Source: Pseudovibrio sp947494035
GTDB taxonomy: Bacteria; Pseudomonadota; Alphaproteobacteria; Rhizobiales; Stappiaceae
NCBI GenBank assembly: GCA_947494035.1
Contig: CANLTN010000020.1
Span: forward strand, 1 to 64,000
Direction: 5' to 3'
DNA: 64,000 bases
Shown here: in pieces, positions 61,351 through 64,000 of the stretch
Numbering within the stretch: the stretch's first letter is position 1
How the letters are laid out: every line of letters starts with the position of its first letter
Made by a program: the position numbers and the translations under genes
Notes under the pieces: model-generated
Seen by the model: the letters and a program-made list of their open reading frames with translations, nothing else
What the model was told of the DNA's origin: nothing
The model's database searches: none

Positions 61351-62292
61351 TCAGGCGACAGCATGTTTCTTTTGTCGGCGCCGCCGCATTATCACCCCGT
61401 ATTGGGGAGCAAACAGCATGGCCAGCAGCTGTTGCAGACCGGCGACGACAGCAATCATACCCGCAGCCGAGACTGAGAACTCGTAGCCCAGCAGTCCGGG
61501 GCCGAACGCAGCCAATAGGTAGCCGAACAGGCCCGCTGACAGGGAGGCGATGCCGGACAGGACAAGCTGGACCTTCAGGTTATCCGTCAGCATACGCGCG
61601 GTGGCAGCCGGACAGATGAACATGGCAATCACGAGGATTGAGCCAACTGCGCTGAAGGCGGCAACAGCTGCCACTGCAACCATCACAATGAGTGCCAGAC
61701 CCAGCCACTTTGGGGAGAAGCCGAGACTTGCGGAGAGCAGCGGGTCAAAGCTGGAAATCTTCAGCTCTTTAAAGAACAGCACGATGAACGCGATGATCAG
61801 CAAGTTAACCACAAACAGCTGTTGTATGCTGTCCGGCAAGGTGGAAAGAGCCTGCCAGTTCCACAGGTCGGAAAGGGAGTAGGCATCCAGCCAGATGGCA
61901 CTTTCCAGATTACCGTAAAGGGCGTGCTCCACATCCAGATGGACGCCAGCGGTGCCGGTACGTTCCAGAATGACAACGCCTGCGGCAAACATGGTGGTAA
62001 AGACCACGCCCATGGCAGCGCCCGGCTCCACATTGCCGACACGGCGGATCAACTCAATCAAAAGTACGGCGAAGATTGCAGCGGCTCCTGCCCCGAGCAT
62101 CATGGCCCAGGAGTCGGTGCTGTGGGAGAACAGGAAGCCAAGCACAATACCGGGCAGAACCACGTGGGAGATCGCATCACCCATGAGTGCTTGTTTGCGC
62201 AAAACAAGGAAGTTGCCGAGCAAGCCACAGGCAAGGGCTGCCAGAGAACCAAGCAGAATGCTGGGGAGGTCAAATTGCAGGAAGATATCCAT
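61351..62292 (-). CDS. Metal ABC transporter permease (ABC-3 family, TroD/MntB type)
   Basis: 313 residues, about eight to nine membrane helices. Family motifs: GDAISHVVLPGIVLGF near residue 37 and SAVGSILVIAMFICPAATARML near 213. Basic C terminus RRRRQKKHA. It imports Mn2+, Zn2+ or Fe2+; the specificity is not readable. The start shares one base with the stop of the upstream permease gene (TGATG), so the pair is coupled. Confidence 0.92.
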   Translation of the reverse strand: MDIFLQFDLPSILLGSLAALACGLLGNFLVLRKQALMGDAISHVVLPGIVLGFLFSHSTDSWAMMLGAGAAAIFAVLLIELIRRVGNVEPGAAMGVVFTTMFAAGVVILERTGTAGVHLDVEHALYGNLESAIWLDAYSLSDLWNWQALSTLPDSIQQLFVVNLLIIAFIVLFFKELKISSFDPLLSASLGFSPKWLGLALIVMVAVAAVAAFSAVGSILVIAMFICPAATARMLTDNLKVQLVLSGIASLSAGLFGYLLAAFGPGLLGYEFSVSAAGMIAVVAGLQQLLAMLFAPQYGVIMRRRRQKKHAVA

Positions 62293-63527
62293 CAGTTTGT
62301 TCCTCCGTTACCCGTTTCATCCGTGCGCGCAAACTGCGGACACAGTTCCTGTTCCAGCACATTGACAGTATCTGCGGGGAGAACCTCTCCAATCGGCTTC
62401 AAAGACCAGTCTGCCAGTGCGTGAGATTCTTCAGGGTGCATTTCGCGGTAGAGGTTCCATAGTTTCTGGTCGCGCTCTATGAGGCGAGCTTCTGACTGGC
62501 CTTTTACGGTGGGCTGGCCGTCACCGCCCATGAAGCCGCCGCGCCGTAGAATAGAACGGGTGAGCGGTTCCATAACAGGTTCCTCATGCGCGATGGCAAG
62601 CAGGCCCTGCCGCAGGTGCACAATGCGCTGGAAGCGGTAGTGCTTGAGCGCTGCGGCCAGAATGCCACGAACCGGTGAGATAAGAAGGGAAACCACAAAA
62701 AAGCTGAAGAGCACCAGCACAATCAAACCACCTGTTGGCATGTTTGGGGCGCTGGCTGAGAGAGCAGCTCCGATATAACTTCCCGAAGCGCCGATCCCTG
62801 CTGCGATAGCCACCAGCACGGGCACACGGTCTGTCCAGAAGCGGGCGGCCACGGGCGGGATGATGGCCAGAGCAATGATGAGAACAAGACCTACAGTTTT
62901 CAGGCCAATCACCACGATGCCAAGCAGAAGCAGGAGCAGAGTGCGGTCCAGCCAACGTACGTTGTACCCGCTGGCGGCGGCAAAAGCCTCGTCGAAGCAC
63001 AACAGAGAGAATTCCTTCATGCGCAGTACAACGGCGAATCCGACGAGAGCTGCGGCCACGGCGATGGTCAGTGCTTCAGACCTGAGCATGCCGGAAGTTG
63101 CGCCGAGCAGGAAGCCTTCGAGCCCCGCCTGCCCAGTCAGGGACAAGGACTGAATGACTGTCAAGAGCACCATACCGACTGCAAAGAACGTCGACAATAC
63201 GGTGCCGATGGCGGCGTCTTCTGTCAGGCGGGTGTGGGCTTTAATCCAATCGACGGCCAAAACACCGATGCCAGCGGACAAGGCCGCGCCGAACAGGAGC
63301 ACTGGCAAAGAGCGGCCAGCATCAAAGTAAATCTGCGCAATGATAAACGCGAGGGCGACACCGGGGAGCGTTGCATGGCTGACGGCGTCCGAGATCAGTG
63401 TTCGTTTTCGCAAGAGAACAAAGACACCGATAGCGCCGCTGGCCGCGCCCAGAAGGGCTGCACCGATGCAAACCAGTGCGGTGTTGTAGCCTGCGGACAG
63501 CGTAAGAGCGGCAAAGAACTGTTCCAT
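62292..63527 (-). CDS. Metal ABC transporter permease (TroC type) with C-terminal extension
   Basis: 411 residues. The ABC-3 permease part (about 1-285) has SDAVSHATLPGVALAFI and KTVGLVLIIALAIIPPVAARFWTDR. About 120 extra residues follow: GGFMGGDGQPTVKGQSEARL and RDQKLWNLYREMHPEESHALADWSLKPIGEVLP. Such tails resemble degraded DtxR/IdeR-like winged helices seen in some TroC permeases and may sense or bind metal. It starts 9 bases after the ATPase stop. Confidence 0.9.
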   Translation of the reverse strand: MEQFFAALTLSAGYNTALVCIGAALLGAASGAIGVFVLLRKRTLISDAVSHATLPGVALAFIIAQIYFDAGRSLPVLLFGAALSAGIGVLAVDWIKAHTRLTEDAAIGTVLSTFFAVGMVLLTVIQSLSLTGQAGLEGFLLGATSGMLRSEALTIAVAAALVGFAVVLRMKEFSLLCFDEAFAAASGYNVRWLDRTLLLLLLGIVVIGLKTVGLVLIIALAIIPPVAARFWTDRVPVLVAIAAGIGASGSYIGAALSASAPNMPTGGLIVLVLFSFFVVSLLISPVRGILAAALKHYRFQRIVHLRQGLLAIAHEEPVMEPLTRSILRRGGFMGGDGQPTVKGQSEARLIERDQKLWNLYREMHPEESHALADWSLKPIGEVLPADTVNVLEQELCPQFARTDETGNGGTN

Positions 63528-63536
63528 GAGTTAGCC

Positions 63537-64000
63537 TTACGCACCTGAGGCCTGAGAGAGGCCGTCCAGCTGCGTGCTGGCGAGGCGTCCACCATAGGCT
63601 TTTTGCAGGTTCTCGGAGGTAAAGGTGGTTTCCACCGGACCATCTGCCACATGCTGGCCGTTGAGCAGCAAGATGTGGGAGTAATAGTCACGCACCGTTT
63701 CAAGGTCGTGGTGGACCACAAGAACGGTCCGGCCCTCGGCCACCAGTTGGCGAAGCACCGTCACGATGGCCTTTTCCGTTGCCGCATCCACACCGGCGAA
63801 CGGCTCGTCCATAAGATAGACTTCAGCATCTTGCGCCAGTGCTCTTGCAAGGAACACGCGCTGCTGCTGGCCGCCGGAAAGCTGACCGATCTGCCGATCT
63901 GCAAAATCCTGCATACCAACGGATTTCAGGCAGTCCAGCGCGGTTTGGCGATGTTTGCGTGATGGCCAGCGGAACCATCCGATCTGGCCATAAAGGCCCA
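63537..64000 (-). CDS. Metal ABC transporter ATP-binding protein (partial)
   Basis: The gene enters from beyond the window end; about 153 C-terminal codons are visible. Upstream of the first internal Met the frame remains open (GLYGQIGWFRWPSRKHRQTA). Signature LSGGQQQRVFLARALA, Walker B VYLMDEPFAGVD and switch His in VVHHDLETV identify the ABC-3 metal-uptake ATPase (ZnuC/MntA/TroB). The N terminus with Walker A is outside the window. Confidence 0.92.
   Translation of the reverse strand, partial: GLYGQIGWFRWPSRKHRQTALDCLKSVGMQDFADRQIGQLSGGQQQRVFLARALAQDAEVYLMDEPFAGVDAATEKAIVTVLRQLVAEGRTVLVVHHDLETVRDYYSHILLLNGQHVADGPVETTFTSENLQKAYGGRLASTQLDGLSQASGA

Overview
The window looks like chromosomal DNA of an alphaproteobacterium of the Hyphomicrobiales, most likely Pseudovibrio or another Stappiaceae member. 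The evidence is a GcrA cell-cycle regulator, a PodJ-like polar scaffold with Sel1 and peptidoglycan-binding domains, a class I lysyl-tRNA synthetase, a PstA with the long N-terminal extension usual in this order, the argD-argF-hslO arrangement, and intergenic repeats of rhizobial type. The genus is inferred. I see no prophage, transposase, CRISPR array or rRNA; one tRNA is present.

Layout. 0-2 kb: a TauE/SafE permease and a TIGR02186 partner. 2-6.6 kb: the PodJ-like scaffold. 7-9.1 kb: a MerR regulator, then a divergent ArsR / NIPSNAP-monooxygenase pair sharing a palindromic operator. 9.3-15.4 kb: a beta-oxidation-type operon (acyl-CoA dehydrogenase, GST, thiolase, FadB-like protein). 15.4-16 kb: repeats and a GNAT remnant. 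16-32 kb: mostly single housekeeping or stress genes, including a histone-deacetylase-like amidohydrolase, MATE exporter, quinone reductases (wrbA), pyrD, an S24-like regulator followed by a degenerate nuclease-like protein and a Ca2+/H+ antiporter, a GDSL hydrolase, lysS, apaG, a CDP-alcohol phosphatidyltransferase and a NavAb-like voltage-gated sodium channel. 32.4 kb: tRNA-Gly(CCC). 33-37 kb: a large family 2 glycosyltransferase divergent from a solute-binding protein, then a sterol-desaturase-like hydroxylase. 37-44 kb: an alpha/beta hydrolase, dgt, argD-argF-hslO and gcrA.

44-52.6 kb is the complete phosphate regulon core, phoR-pstSCAB-phoU-phoB on the minus strand, with 11-bp-periodic Pho boxes before pstS. 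53-56.5 kb holds a LysR/DMT-transporter divergon, a TPR protein and two small uncharacterised genes. 56.5-61 kb is a potDABC-type spermidine/putrescine ABC operon. 61.3-64 kb is a Mn/Zn/Fe-type metal ABC transporter whose ATPase runs off the window end.

The least expected structures are: a possible attenuator with a 10-codon leader ORF in front of argD-argF; a lysS terminator whose 3' arm is also the ribosome binding site of the next gene; an NPF-repeat and coiled-coil insertion in the PotB-like permease; 15-bp repeats encoding Asp-Pro pentapeptides in the PodJ-like protein; and a start-less 85-codon open frame upstream of phoR. No wholly new multi-gene system is evident.
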